In this document: positions 7,003 to 13,528 of the stretch, in pieces | Numbering within the stretch: position 1 is the stretch's first letter | Layout: each line of letters opens with the position of its first letter | Assembly (NCBI GenBank): GCA_964392615.1 | Contig: CAYMRB010000278.1 | Location: forward strand, 1 to 13,528 | Source of the DNA: CAYMRB01 sp964392615 | GTDB taxonomy: Bacteria > Planctomycetota > UBA8108 | Reading direction: 5' to 3' | Length of the DNA stretch: 13,528 bases | The notes under the pieces: model-generated | Told to the model about the DNA's origin: nothing | The model's database searches: none | Seen by the model: the letters and a program-made list of their open reading frames with translations, nothing else | Made by a program: the position numbers and the translations under genes

Positions 7003-7713
7003 CTACCGCAGGCCGGATGAGCGCATGTCGCGCTCGAGCTCGTCCCGGTTGCCGATGAGCCCGATCAGCCCGGCGCGATCGGCGACCAGGCTCGAGTAGC
7101 CGATCGTCTCGAACCAGGCCGCTGCGGCTTGCTCGCGCTGCGGCGTCAGCTCGCCGAGGGCGTCCGTCGACTGCGGCAGGATCACGCCGATGCCCTGGTC
7201 GAAATCGAGGACGCGACAGAACACCTCGGGGTGCTCGTGACGCACCCACGCGATCGCCTTCCAGGTGTCACCGTTCCACTTGCCGCCGTCGGCGATCGAG
7301 ACGTCACGCGACGCGGCCACCTCCGACACCGGGTTGCAGTCGTGCAGCAGGATCGCACCGCCGGGTTGAAGCGCTGCGACGCTGTGGAAGATGTCGCGCA
7401 GTACCTGTTCGGCCCAGTGCAGCCCGTCGATGAAGATCACGTCGAACGTCGCGTCGTTCTGCGCGAAGAAGTCGTCGGAGGTCATCCGCTGGATGTTCCA
7501 CTCCGGCATCTCCTCCTTCGGATTCGGGTCGACGCCGATCTTGCTCGGAATGTCCACGCGCTCGAGGCAGCGGCCGGTCGCCGTGCCGATCTCGAGGTAA
7601 GCTTGCGCGCGAGTGCGGCGTGCGAAGTAGTTGATCACGTCGTAGCGCTTCGTGAAGCGCCGGCGATGGGTCCAGCCCCGGAACCAGCGGCCGATTTCGC
7701 GCATCGACGCCAT
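7003..7713 (-). CDS. Class I SAM-dependent methyltransferase (Methyltransf_24-like)
   Basis: A predicted methyltransferase of 236 residues with a Rossmann-like fold. Motif I is YLEIGTATG (39-47), the SAM-binding glycine loop. FDVIFIDGLH (90-99) carries the Asp-Gly-x-His pattern and GGAILLHDCNP (118-128) follows motif III, both typical of the Methyltransf_24 group, which often modifies sugars or other surface components. The ATG at 7713 is chosen because AAGGAGGAGG lies just upstream, a very strong ribosome site; a start 11 codons earlier would bury that site inside the gene. The N-terminus is basic and has no signal peptide. The gene is divergent from a family 2 glycosyltransferase across 126 bp, which hints that both act in glycan decoration. 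The acceptor substrate is unknown. Confidence 0.88.
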   Translation of the reverse strand: MASMREIGRWFRGWTHRRRFTKRYDVINYFARRTRAQAYLEIGTATGRCLERVDIPSKIGVDPNPKEEMPEWNIQRMTSDDFFAQNDATFDVIFIDGLHWAEQVLRDIFHSVAALQPGGAILLHDCNPVSEVAASRDVSIADGGKWNGDTWKAIAWVRHEHPEVFCRVLDFDQGIGVILPQSTDALGELTPQREQAAAAWFETIGYSSLVADRAGLIGLIGNRDELERDMRSSGLR

Positions 7714-7750
7714 CCTCACCTCCTCCTTGCGGAATGAACAGTCCACCGGG

Positions 7751-7780
7751 AACGTAACAGAAGCCGTCCGCGACCGTCAA
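7751..7780 (-). promoter_or_regulatory. Candidate sigma70-type promoter for the methyltransferase
   Basis: On the minus strand, TTGACG (7775-7780) lies 18 bases before TACGTT (7751-7756), which has the extended TG one base upstream. The predicted start of transcription would be about 30 bases before the ATG at 7713. The -10 matches the consensus only moderately, so this is a candidate. For the divergent glycosyltransferase, an extended TGG-CATACT at 7803-7811 is the best -10 seen, without a clear -35. Confidence 0.35.
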
Positions 7781-7839
7781 GGTGGCGAGCTCGGCAGCCC
7801 TCTGGCATACTGCCGGCCGTTTCAGGGAGTCACCGCGCA

Positions 7840-8604
7840 GTGTCACCGAGCGTCTCGATCGTCATCGTCAACTACCGCACGCCGAAGCAGACCCGGCTGT
7901 GCATGCGCTCGTTGCGGCGTTACACGCGCTATCCCTGCGACACGATCGTCGTCGAGAACTGTCCCGAGGACGAGTCCGCGGAGTACCTACGCGGACTGCC
8001 GTGGATTCGCTACCTCGAGAACGACCACCCCGAGCCGAACCACCGCAACGGCCTCGATCTCGCCATTCGCCACTCCGAGGCGGACTACGTCCTCGCGATG
8101 CACACCGACACGTTCGTGCGGGCGAAGGGGTGGCTCGAGTCGCTGGTGTCGCGGCTCGACGGGAACACCGCAATCCTCGGCTCCCAGGACCGCGTGATCC
8201 AGCCGGTGCCGTGGTTCCTCGGCTTCGATGACCGCCGCCGCCGCCGCAAGCTCGAGCGCCGCTGGCGGGCCAAGGGGCAACCGCCGAAGATCATCTCGCA
8301 CTGCGCGCTGTACCGGCGCGACCTGTTTTCCGAGCACGGGCAGCGCTTCGACTACCCCGAGTACATCGACGGCGTCTACAACGACTGCGGCGAATTCGTG
8401 CAGCGCTACTGCGAGGAGAAGGGCCTCGGCATCGCTTTCCTGCGCCGCGAGGACCTCGCACCGTGGATGTGGCACTTCGAGGCGGCGACGCTGAACCTCG
8501 TCACGGGGCGGCACGTGCCGTGGAAGCGCCGCCTGCGCGCGTGGCGCTTCTATCGGCGGCGGGATGTGCGGTCGATCCTCGCGGACGACGGGCTGGATCG
8601 TTAG
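7840..8604 (+). CDS. Glycosyltransferase family 2
   Basis: A GT-A fold glycosyltransferase of 254 residues, transferring a sugar from a nucleotide donor. The N-terminus VSIVIVNYRTPKQT (5-18) is the classic family 2 start. TIVVENCPEDES (35-46) corresponds to the usual VVDNxSxD nucleotide-binding strand, and HTDTFV (88-93) stands at the DxD metal position, here in the TDT form that some members have. There is no membrane segment, so it is probably cytosolic or loosely membrane-associated. A strongly basic stretch (about 151-165, DRRRRRKLERRWR) may contact membrane or acceptor. The start is GTG at 7840, with AGGGAG about 11 bases upstream. It is divergent from the methyltransferase and converges with the small barrel protein. 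Donor and acceptor are unknown; a role in surface polysaccharide or glycan synthesis is inference. Confidence 0.9.
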   Translation: MSPSVSIVIVNYRTPKQTRLCMRSLRRYTRYPCDTIVVENCPEDESAEYLRGLPWIRYLENDHPEPNHRNGLDLAIRHSEADYVLAMHTDTFVRAKGWLESLVSRLDGNTAILGSQDRVIQPVPWFLGFDDRRRRRKLERRWRAKGQPPKIISHCALYRRDLFSEHGQRFDYPEYIDGVYNDCGEFVQRYCEEKGLGIAFLRREDLAPWMWHFEAATLNLVTGRHVPWKRRLRAWRFYRRRDVRSILADDGLDR

Positions 8605-8610
8605 CGTCAG

Positions 8611-8644
8611 GCCGATCGATCGATCCGGCGATCAATCGATCGGC
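8611..8644. terminator. Inverted repeat between convergent genes, possible bidirectional terminator
   Basis: GCCGATCGATCGATC (8611-8625) pairs with GATCAATCGATCGGC (8630-8644) with one mismatch and a CGGC loop. It sits just past the glycosyltransferase stop and overlaps the last codons of the convergent small gene. There is no T run, so termination is plausible but unproven. Confidence 0.4.
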
Positions 8645-8904
8645 GCGTCCTCGACGTAGTGGAACTCGCCGTCGACGACGCCGGCTTCCATTCCGACCTG
8701 GGCCGACTCGGGACTGAAGAGGAACGCATCCGCTTTGGCCCGATCCGCGACCTCGAGCAGGAAGAAGACGTTCTCCGGGTCGTCGACGCACTGCCACAGG
8801 TTCACGAGTCGCATCCCGACATCGCGATGAGCTTCGGCTTGAGCGTCGAACACCGCCTTCCACTTATCGAAGTCCGCGACGCGGTTTCGGCACAGCATGT
8901 ACAT
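8632..8904 (-). CDS. Small dimeric alpha/beta-barrel (ABM-like) protein, function unknown
   Basis: A 90-residue protein beginning MYMLCRNRVADFDKWKAVFDAQ. This is the strand then DFDKWKxxFD helix pattern of the dimeric alpha/beta-barrel superfamily, which includes antibiotic-biosynthesis monooxygenases and related small proteins. Strands VNLWQCVDDPENVFFLLEV (34-52) and a helix containing ADAFLFSPE (58-66) follow, ending FHYVEDAP. There is no signal peptide. The ATG at 8904 is chosen because AAGGAGG lies eight bases upstream; the frame is open further back but that part is basic and runs through a non-coding repeat. It is convergent with the glycosyltransferase and divergent from the ClC gene. 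Many such proteins have no known substrate. Family level is fairly firm, function is not. Confidence 0.8.
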   Translation of the reverse strand: MYMLCRNRVADFDKWKAVFDAQAEAHRDVGMRLVNLWQCVDDPENVFFLLEVADRAKADAFLFSPESAQVGMEAGVVDGEFHYVEDAPID

Positions 8905-8948
8905 CGTGATCGCCTCCTTGGGTCGGCTTCGGCGGAGTCGAGAAGAGG

Positions 8949-8987
8949 AACGCAGATACACCAGATTACGCGGATTGACGCAGATTT
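8949..8987. repeat. Degenerate 10-bp tandem motif (CGCAGATT-type)
   Basis: Four head-to-tail units of about ten bases with consensus ACGCAGATTA lie in the 145-bp divergent gap upstream of the ClC and barrel-protein genes. They read GCAGATAC, CCAGATTAC, GCGGATTGAC and GCAGATT in order. On the other strand this is the AATCTGCGT-type string, which I recall as common in intergenic DNA of many environmental bacterial genomes. The one-helical-turn spacing is notable. Function is unknown. Confidence 0.6.
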
Positions 8988-9049
8988 GGAGGGGCTTCAC
9001 CTGCCCCTTGCCAGCCCGCGCCGCCTTCGTTACAGTCGCCTCTTTCGTC

Positions 9050-10906
9050 ATGAGCGCTCGAGAACATCTGCGGCGGTTCGTCTCGGTCTTCGATCTGCGT
9101 TCGACGAGCAAGTGGCTGCTTCTCGCGGCGCTCGTCGGCGTGGTCGCGGGTATCGGCGCGGTCGTGTTCAGCTTCGGCGTCGAGTTGTGCAGCCACGGCT
9201 TCCTCGGCCTCGGAGCCGGCTACCACCCGACCGAGGCAGCTGGCGAGCATGCCTGGCTGGCGCGCGGGACCGGGGATCTGCGCATCTGGGCTCTTCTCGG
9301 CGTGCTCATCGTCGGGGGGCTGGTGTCCGGCTTCATCGTCTACACGTTCGCTCCGGAGGCCGAGGGGCACGGAACGGACGCCGCGATCGAGGCGTTTCAC
9401 GAGCGCGATGGCGAGATCCGGCCTCGTATCCCGCTCGTCAAACTGGTTGCGTCCGCGGTGACGATCGGATCGGGCGGCTCCGGAGGCCGCGAGGGGCCGA
9501 TCGCGCAGATCGGGGCCGGCTTCGGGTCGTTTCTCGGCGGCGTGCTGCGCCTGTCTCGCCGCGATCGTCGTCTGATGGTCGCGATCGGCATGGGAGCCGG
9601 CGTCGGTGCGATCTTCCGCGCCCCGCTCGCCGGCGCGCTGTTCGCCGGCGAGATCCTGTACCGCGAGGGCGAGTTCGAGACCGACGCGATCATTCCCGGC
9701 GCGTTCGCGTCGATCGTGTCGTACTGCGTCTACTGCCTGTTCTTGCCCCCGGAGCTCCGGTTCACGCCGCTGTTCGGCAAGGGGCTCGACTTCCAGATCG
9801 GCAGCCTGGCCGAGCTCCTGCCGCTTGGCGTTTTCGCGATCGTGCTCGTCGCGGTCGGCGTGCTGTACATCAAGACGTTCTACGGCGTGCACCGCCTGTT
9901 TGCGCGACTGCCGGTCAAGAAGCACTTCCGTCCGGCGATCGGCGCGGGGCTGGCCGGGCTCCTCGCGATCGGGCTCTACTACGCTTTCGGTCGCGACGAG
10001 CGGGTGCTCGCGGTCCTCTCCGCCGGGTACGGCGCGATCCAGGGCGCGTTCGAGCCGTCGGACGGCGTGACCTCCGCGTCGATCGGCGTGTTGCTCGCGA
10101 TCGCGTTCGGCAAGATCCTGACGACGTCGCTGACGATCAGCTCCGGTGGCTCCGGGGGCGTGTTCGGCCCGTCGATGGTCATCGGCGCGACGATCGGGGC
10201 GGCGGTCGGCCGGACGTTCCACGCGCTGTGGCCGTCCCTGACCGCGTCGCCGCAGGTCTACGTGATCATCGGCATGGCCGGGTTCTTCGCCGGCATCGCG
10301 CACGCGCCGTTCTCGACCATCGTCATGGTCTCGGAGATGACGGGCGACTACGAGCTGCTCCTTCCGGCGATGTGGGTTTCGACCCTCACCTTCATCCTGT
10401 GTCGGCGTTGGACGCTGTACACGAAGCAGGTGCCGACGCGACTCGACTCGCCCGCGCACAAGGGAGACCTCATCGTCGATGTCCTGGCGGGGCTCCATGT
10501 TCGCGACGTGTACCGCTGCGGCACGGAGCATCTGCGCCTGATTCACGAGGGGATGACCCTGAACGAGATCGTCCACCTGCTGCCCGAGAGTCGGCAGGAG
10601 TACTTCCCGGTGGTCGACGCGGACGGTCGGATGGTCGGTATCTTCTCGGCGACGGACGTGCGGGGGCACCTGTACGTCGACCACGTCTGGGAGGTCGCGG
10701 TAGCGCGGGACATCATGGTGTCCGAGTTCCTGTCCGTCGTGCCGGACGACGACCTGAACCGAGCGCTGCGACGCTTCACCCAGAGCAATATCGAGGTCCT
10801 TCCGGTCATGGATCCCGACGAGCCCGGGCGGCTGCTCGGCGTCCTGGGCCGACGCGAGACGATCGCCGCGTACAACCAGCGGCTCGACGAGCTTCAGGGC
10901 AACTGA
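9050..10906 (+). CDS. ClC family chloride channel/transporter with C-terminal CBS domains
   Basis: A voltage-gated-type chloride channel or Cl-/H+ exchanger, 618 residues, in the inner membrane. The membrane part spans about 20-460. It carries GSGGSGGREGP (140-150) with the gating glutamate Glu148, and SGGSGGVFGPS (366-376), the second anion-selectivity motif. In place of GSGIP the first motif reads GHGTD (about 106-110), and at the inner proton-glutamate position LAGALFAGEILY has Ile where ClC-ec1 has Glu203. Residues about 480-610 form two CBS domains (EYFPVVDADGRMVGIFSATDV; IEVLPVMDPDEPGRLLGVLGR), which often bind adenine nucleotides. The ATG at 9050 is chosen because the upstream extension crosses a non-coding repeat; there is no strong Shine-Dalgarno site. 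It stands alone. Family is certain; channel versus exchanger is open. Confidence 0.93.
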   Translation: MSAREHLRRFVSVFDLRSTSKWLLLAALVGVVAGIGAVVFSFGVELCSHGFLGLGAGYHPTEAAGEHAWLARGTGDLRIWALLGVLIVGGLVSGFIVYTFAPEAEGHGTDAAIEAFHERDGEIRPRIPLVKLVASAVTIGSGGSGGREGPIAQIGAGFGSFLGGVLRLSRRDRRLMVAIGMGAGVGAIFRAPLAGALFAGEILYREGEFETDAIIPGAFASIVSYCVYCLFLPPELRFTPLFGKGLDFQIGSLAELLPLGVFAIVLVAVGVLYIKTFYGVHRLFARLPVKKHFRPAIGAGLAGLLAIGLYYAFGRDERVLAVLSAGYGAIQGAFEPSDGVTSASIGVLLAIAFGKILTTSLTISSGGSGGVFGPSMVIGATIGAAVGRTFHALWPSLTASPQVYVIIGMAGFFAGIAHAPFSTIVMVSEMTGDYELLLPAMWVSTLTFILCRRWTLYTKQVPTRLDSPAHKGDLIVDVLAGLHVRDVYRCGTEHLRLIHEGMTLNEIVHLLPESRQEYFPVVDADGRMVGIFSATDVRGHLYVDHVWEVAVARDIMVSEFLSVVPDDDLNRALRRFTQSNIEVLPVMDPDEPGRLLGVLGRRETIAAYNQRLDELQGN

Positions 10907-11114
10907 CGAATCGTCGTCCGGTCTCGTCTCCGAAGTCGTTATATGGACGCAACATGCGACTCCTGAGCGCGAAAGGAGTTGATGTCCTCAAAAGTCGCAC
11001 CTAGGATGCCGCGCTCATCTTCCGATTCCATCAGCATCCAGGTTCCTCGCACGTCGCCGGTGTACAGCCGACCGACCGCGGGGCCGTGCTTCGGACGCGA
11101 ATCGCTGATTGCCC

Positions 11115-11981
11115 ATGTACTCTGCACGTTCTTGGTCGTGCCTCGCCTGTGTCGCCGTGTCCGTCGCTCTCACCGGCTGTGGCTCGCACTCCGCCGGTGC
11201 GGATACCTTGCGGCGGATGGAGGTCGTCGTCGTCGACGCCGCGACTGGCGAGCCGGTCGACGGCGTTCACGTTCGGGCGATCTTCCCGGCCGGAAACGAG
11301 CTGACGCCGCGCGTGACGCCAGCCGACGGTCGCGCGACCTGGGCGCGTGGGGCGTCGACCGTGCGCCTGCGCATCGAGGACCCGCGTCGCCGCTACTACG
11401 CACGAGAGGCGACCTTCGGGGAGCTTCTTTCGTCCGGCGAGCCCACGGACAAGGGAGAGGTGCGAATCGAGCTCCGCGCCGGCCAATTGGTCGAGCTGCT
11501 CGTGCAGTCGCCCGGGCCGGAAGCGCCGGTGCCGTGCCACGCGCGCGTCGAGGCCGTGCCGCTCAACGGCGCGCGAGTGAGCGCTGCGACCGATGACGCC
11601 GGCAAGGCCGTCATCGGGCCGTTCGCGCCGGGAACGCTGCAGCTGGTCGTCGTCGCGCCGGGCCGCGTCGCGCAGTACGTTGCGCTGCAGGTCGACGAGT
11701 CGCGCGTCGTGCGCCGCGAGATTCTCCTCCAGCCCGGCGGCACCCACATCTCCGGGCGGGTCGCGAGAGACCTCGAGAAACGGGCTACCGAGGTCGTCTT
11801 CCGCTTCGAGGGGGTGAGTCTCACCACGCCGCTCGAGCCGGACGGCAGCTTCGAGTTCGACGGACTGCCGTCGGGCGAGGGCGAGCTGATCGTTCAGCGG
11901 CGCGGACGCGTCCTGTTCGCGCGGACCGTGCCGATCGGGGACAGCGACACGGACGTGGGCGTGCTCCGGCCGCAGAGCTGA
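11115..11981 (+). CDS. Predicted lipoprotein with carboxypeptidase-regulatory-like domains
   Basis: A 288-residue protein of unknown function. It begins with a hydrophobic signal segment and the lipobox ALTGC with the modified cysteine at Cys22, so it should be a membrane-anchored lipoprotein. Three beta-sandwich-like repeats follow: MEVVVVDAATGEPVDGVHVRA (about 35-125), GQLVELLVQSPG to VAPGRV (about 123-185), and GGTHISGRVARDL to VLFARTV (about 208-272). Each resembles the carboxypeptidase regulatory-like fold, with phrases such as DGSFEFDGLPSGEGELIV. Such domains are common in planctomycete surface proteins, where they act as structural or binding modules. The ATG at 11115 gives the natural signal; a TTG two codons earlier is possible. 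No clear ribosome site is seen. It lies 210 bp before another exported-protein gene on the same strand. Confidence 0.75.
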   Translation: MYSARSWSCLACVAVSVALTGCGSHSAGADTLRRMEVVVVDAATGEPVDGVHVRAIFPAGNELTPRVTPADGRATWARGASTVRLRIEDPRRRYYAREATFGELLSSGEPTDKGEVRIELRAGQLVELLVQSPGPEAPVPCHARVEAVPLNGARVSAATDDAGKAVIGPFAPGTLQLVVVAPGRVAQYVALQVDESRVVRREILLQPGGTHISGRVARDLEKRATEVVFRFEGVSLTTPLEPDGSFEFDGLPSGEGELIVQRRGRVLFARTVPIGDSDTDVGVLRPQS

Positions 11982-12079
11982 GCCGGACGCCGTCCGACGA
12001 TCCGCCATTTTCTCAAAGGAAGCCCTGACCGCGTCGGGTCTGAGGGTGCGAGGTCTCGGGAGACGTTTTTCCGCGCCTC

Positions 12080-12172
12080 CACCGCGGATTCGCGGTGTTT
12101 CCAAGGCGAAGGCGCGGTGCGCGCTCAGCAAGAGGGCGCGCCAGGGAAATGAGGTCCGGCCCGGAGACGGGC
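12080..12172 (+). other. Hairpin-rich leader upstream of the secreted RG-rich protein
   Basis: The 210-bp gap between the lipoprotein and the next gene holds several strong stems: CACCGCG/CGCGGTG with loop GATT (12080-12097), GCGCGC/GCGCGC (12119-12141), and GCCCG/CGGGC closed by a GAGA loop of the GNRA type (12159-12172). CGGACG/CGTCCG at 11984-11996, just after the lipoprotein stop, may end that transcript. A good ribosome site, GGAG seven bases before the ATG, follows the leader. No known riboswitch class is recognised. It may be a structured 5' leader or only GC-rich DNA. Confidence 0.3.
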
Positions 12173-12191
12173 GTAGCTACGGAGATTCGCG

Positions 12192-13400
12192 ATGTCATAC
12201 CGGAGATTCGTCGTCATCGTGGCGGTTGTCGCTGTCTGCGGCGTCTCGCAGGCAGCGGACAAGCTGCAGATTCAGCTGGAGAAGGGGGGCAAGCTCGCGT
12301 ACCGGGTCGAGACGGAGAACGCGACGAAGTACGAGTTCGGGGAACGCTCGGGCGAATCGACCAGCGAGCGGGCGACGGGATACGCCGTCACGGTCAAGGA
12401 CGTCACCGACACGGGCACAGTCCTGGAGGTCAAGTACACGTCCCTGAAGATCCAGCGGGCCGGCGGCCGGGGCGACTTCGCGTTCGATTCCAAGAAGAAG
12501 GGCGACGGTGAAGACCCGCAGGCGGCGTTTCTGCGCCAGGTGCTCGCGGCGACGATCACGGTCACTGTCGACGGTGAGGGGAAGGTGACGAAGGTCGAGG
12601 GCTTCCCCGAGATGGCGCGACCCGAGCGCCCGGAGGGCGAGGGTGGCGACCGGCGTGGTGGACGCGGCTTCCGCGGCCCGCGAGGCCCGATCGGCGAGTA
12701 CTCGCTGCGGGCCGACCTCGATGTGATTCTCGGCGCGGGGCTTCAGGGTAAGGATCTCGTCGCCGGCGAGACGTATCGCATCGGTTCGCGGTCGCCTCGC
12801 CAGGGTGGGCCACAGGGTCGAGGAGGGTTCGGTGGCGGTCGCGGTGGCCGCGGTGGAGAGGGTGACACCCCCCGGCGTCGACGTCGGCCCGGTGATGACG
12901 AGAGCCTCGCGCCGCTGGCGCCGCAGGACAACGGACAGGATCGTCCCCGCGGTCGCGGCCAGGATCGCGTCGGTCGCGGCCAGGATCGCCCCGGCAGCGG
13001 CCAGGGACGCGGCGGCCAGGGACGCGGCGGCCAGGGACGCGGCGGCCAGGATCGTCGTGGCGGGTTCAGCGGCTTCTTCGGCGGCTTCGGCTACGGCCTC
13101 AAGTTCACGGCGGCCGGCAAAGCAAAGGGCTTGGACGTGATGCAGTTCGATCTGATGTCGCGCCCGCGCCCGGCGTTCGGCGGCGGCGAGCCCGAGGAGC
13201 CGAAGGCGGTCGGCAAGGCCAGCTACGGCAAGGCCGACGGCCTGCTCGAGCGCCTCGAGGTGCGCACCGACGACTCGCGCTCCAGTGATCGCGGCAGCTT
13301 CTCCCGCAAGAGCCGCACCCTGTACGAGCGCGTCCGCGCCGGCACGAAGCCGAAAAAGGAAGGCAAGAAGGCCAAGAAGGCGAAGAAGGCCACCTTCTGA
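12192..13400 (+). CDS. Secreted protein with RG/GQ-rich low-complexity region and lysine-rich tail (DUF6263-like)
   Basis: A 402-residue protein of unknown function. Residues 1-21 form a signal peptide (basic start, then VVIVAVVAVCGVSQA), with no lipobox. The ordered N-terminal part (22-140) has KGGKLAYRVETEN, VTVKDVTDTGTVLEVKYTSLKIQ and ITVTVDGEGKVTKVEGFPEM, resembling DUF6263-type exported proteins. From about 150 to 295 the chain is rich in Gly, Arg and Gln with RGG, GQD and tandem GGQGR units. A second ordered part (about 296-385) follows, then a lysine-rich end (KPKKEGKKAKKAKKATF). The disordered insert thus lies between two folded parts. The start has GGAG at good spacing and a hairpin-rich leader. 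It may interact with acidic polymers such as nucleic acid or polysaccharide; that is inference from charge. Confidence 0.8.
   Translation: MSYRRFVVIVAVVAVCGVSQAADKLQIQLEKGGKLAYRVETENATKYEFGERSGESTSERATGYAVTVKDVTDTGTVLEVKYTSLKIQRAGGRGDFAFDSKKKGDGEDPQAAFLRQVLAATITVTVDGEGKVTKVEGFPEMARPERPEGEGGDRRGGRGFRGPRGPIGEYSLRADLDVILGAGLQGKDLVAGETYRIGSRSPRQGGPQGRGGFGGGRGGRGGEGDTPRRRRRPGDDESLAPLAPQDNGQDRPRGRGQDRVGRGQDRPGSGQGRGGQGRGGQGRGGQDRRGGFSGFFGGFGYGLKFTAAGKAKGLDVMQFDLMSRPRPAFGGGEPEEPKAVGKASYGKADGLLERLEVRTDDSRSSDRGSFSRKSRTLYERVRAGTKPKKEGKKAKKAKKATF
12951..13050 (+). repeat. In-frame tandem repeats coding for GQGRG-type units
   Basis: Three exact 15-base copies of GGCCAGGGACGCGGC lie at 12999-13013, 13014-13028 and 13029-13043, with a fourth partial copy to 13050. 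Before them an 18-base segment occurs twice, at 12951-12968 and 12972-12989 (period 21). All keep the reading frame and code for GQGRG or RGQD-type units. The identity of the 15-base copies suggests recent slippage expansion, so repeat number may differ between strains. Confidence 0.85.
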
Positions 13401-13467
13401 TCGGACACGCGCCGACGACGAGATTCTGAGGCGATCGTTTCACCGACGGCCGCTCTCTCCCACGGGA

Positions 13468-13528
<61 letters not shown>

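Noticed and set aside
8897..9049. A longer N-terminus for the ClC protein starting at 8897.
   Set aside because: The extension overlaps the barrel-protein start and the CGCAGATT repeat, and has no ClC similarity.
8966..10684. A 572-codon open frame on the minus strand opposite the ClC gene.
   Set aside because: It is rich in Arg, Asp, Glu and Gln with no recognisable domain, and mirrors a secure ClC gene. Long antisense frames are expected in such GC-rich DNA.
10972..10984. AAAGGAG followed closely by ATG, looking like the start of a + strand gene.
   Set aside because: The spacing to the ATG is only three bases, and the frame soon runs out of register through the lipoprotein gene with an Arg-rich product.
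8659..11004. A 781-codon + strand frame spanning the barrel-protein and ClC genes.
   Set aside because: It is Arg-rich and out of frame with the ClC protein, which has all family motifs.

Overview
The window looks like part of a high-GC bacterial chromosome, probably a Planctomycetota-like lineage and probably a metagenome-assembled contig. The lineage call rests on family content: a Tat-exported Gfo/Idh/MocA oxidoreductase with the C-terminal form common in planctomycetes, a PIG-L (LmbE) deacetylase, a lipoprotein built from carboxypeptidase-regulatory-like domains, and a secreted low-complexity protein. It is an inference; there is no rRNA or other marker to settle it. Both contig ends are low-complexity, G-rich on the left and a poly-G run on the right, which suggests the assembly stopped there.

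Layout. At the left edge a CCGACT-type hexamer repeat leads into hisI (histidine biosynthesis, + strand). It converges with a block of four minus-strand genes, read from right to left: PIG-L deacetylase, AMP-forming acyl-CoA synthetase, 3-hydroxyisobutyrate-dehydrogenase-like reductase, and the Tat-exported Gfo/Idh/MocA oxidoreductase. The gaps of 60 to 92 bp contain hairpins, so one transcript is possible but not shown. Between the PIG-L gene and a divergent LplT-like MFS transporter sits a 164-bp near-palindrome, which I consider the most interesting non-coding feature. The MFS gene ends in a string of hairpins and a textbook intrinsic terminator.

Next come a minus-strand SAM methyltransferase and a divergent family 2 glycosyltransferase sharing a 126-bp promoter region, plausibly for glycan modification. 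A small dimeric alpha/beta-barrel protein converges on the glycosyltransferase. Divergent from it is a ClC chloride channel or transporter with a C-terminal CBS pair. The right end holds a predicted lipoprotein and a secreted RG/GQ-rich protein with a lysine-rich tail, the latter preceded by a hairpin-rich leader.

No defence system, CRISPR array, prophage, complete insertion sequence, tRNA or rRNA is visible. I found no clear new multi-gene system. The leads worth following are the palindromic element, the atypical selectivity and coupling positions of the ClC protein, the RG/GQ-repeat secreted protein with its leader, the hairpin abutting the acyl-CoA synthetase start codon, and the structured region before the MFS terminator.
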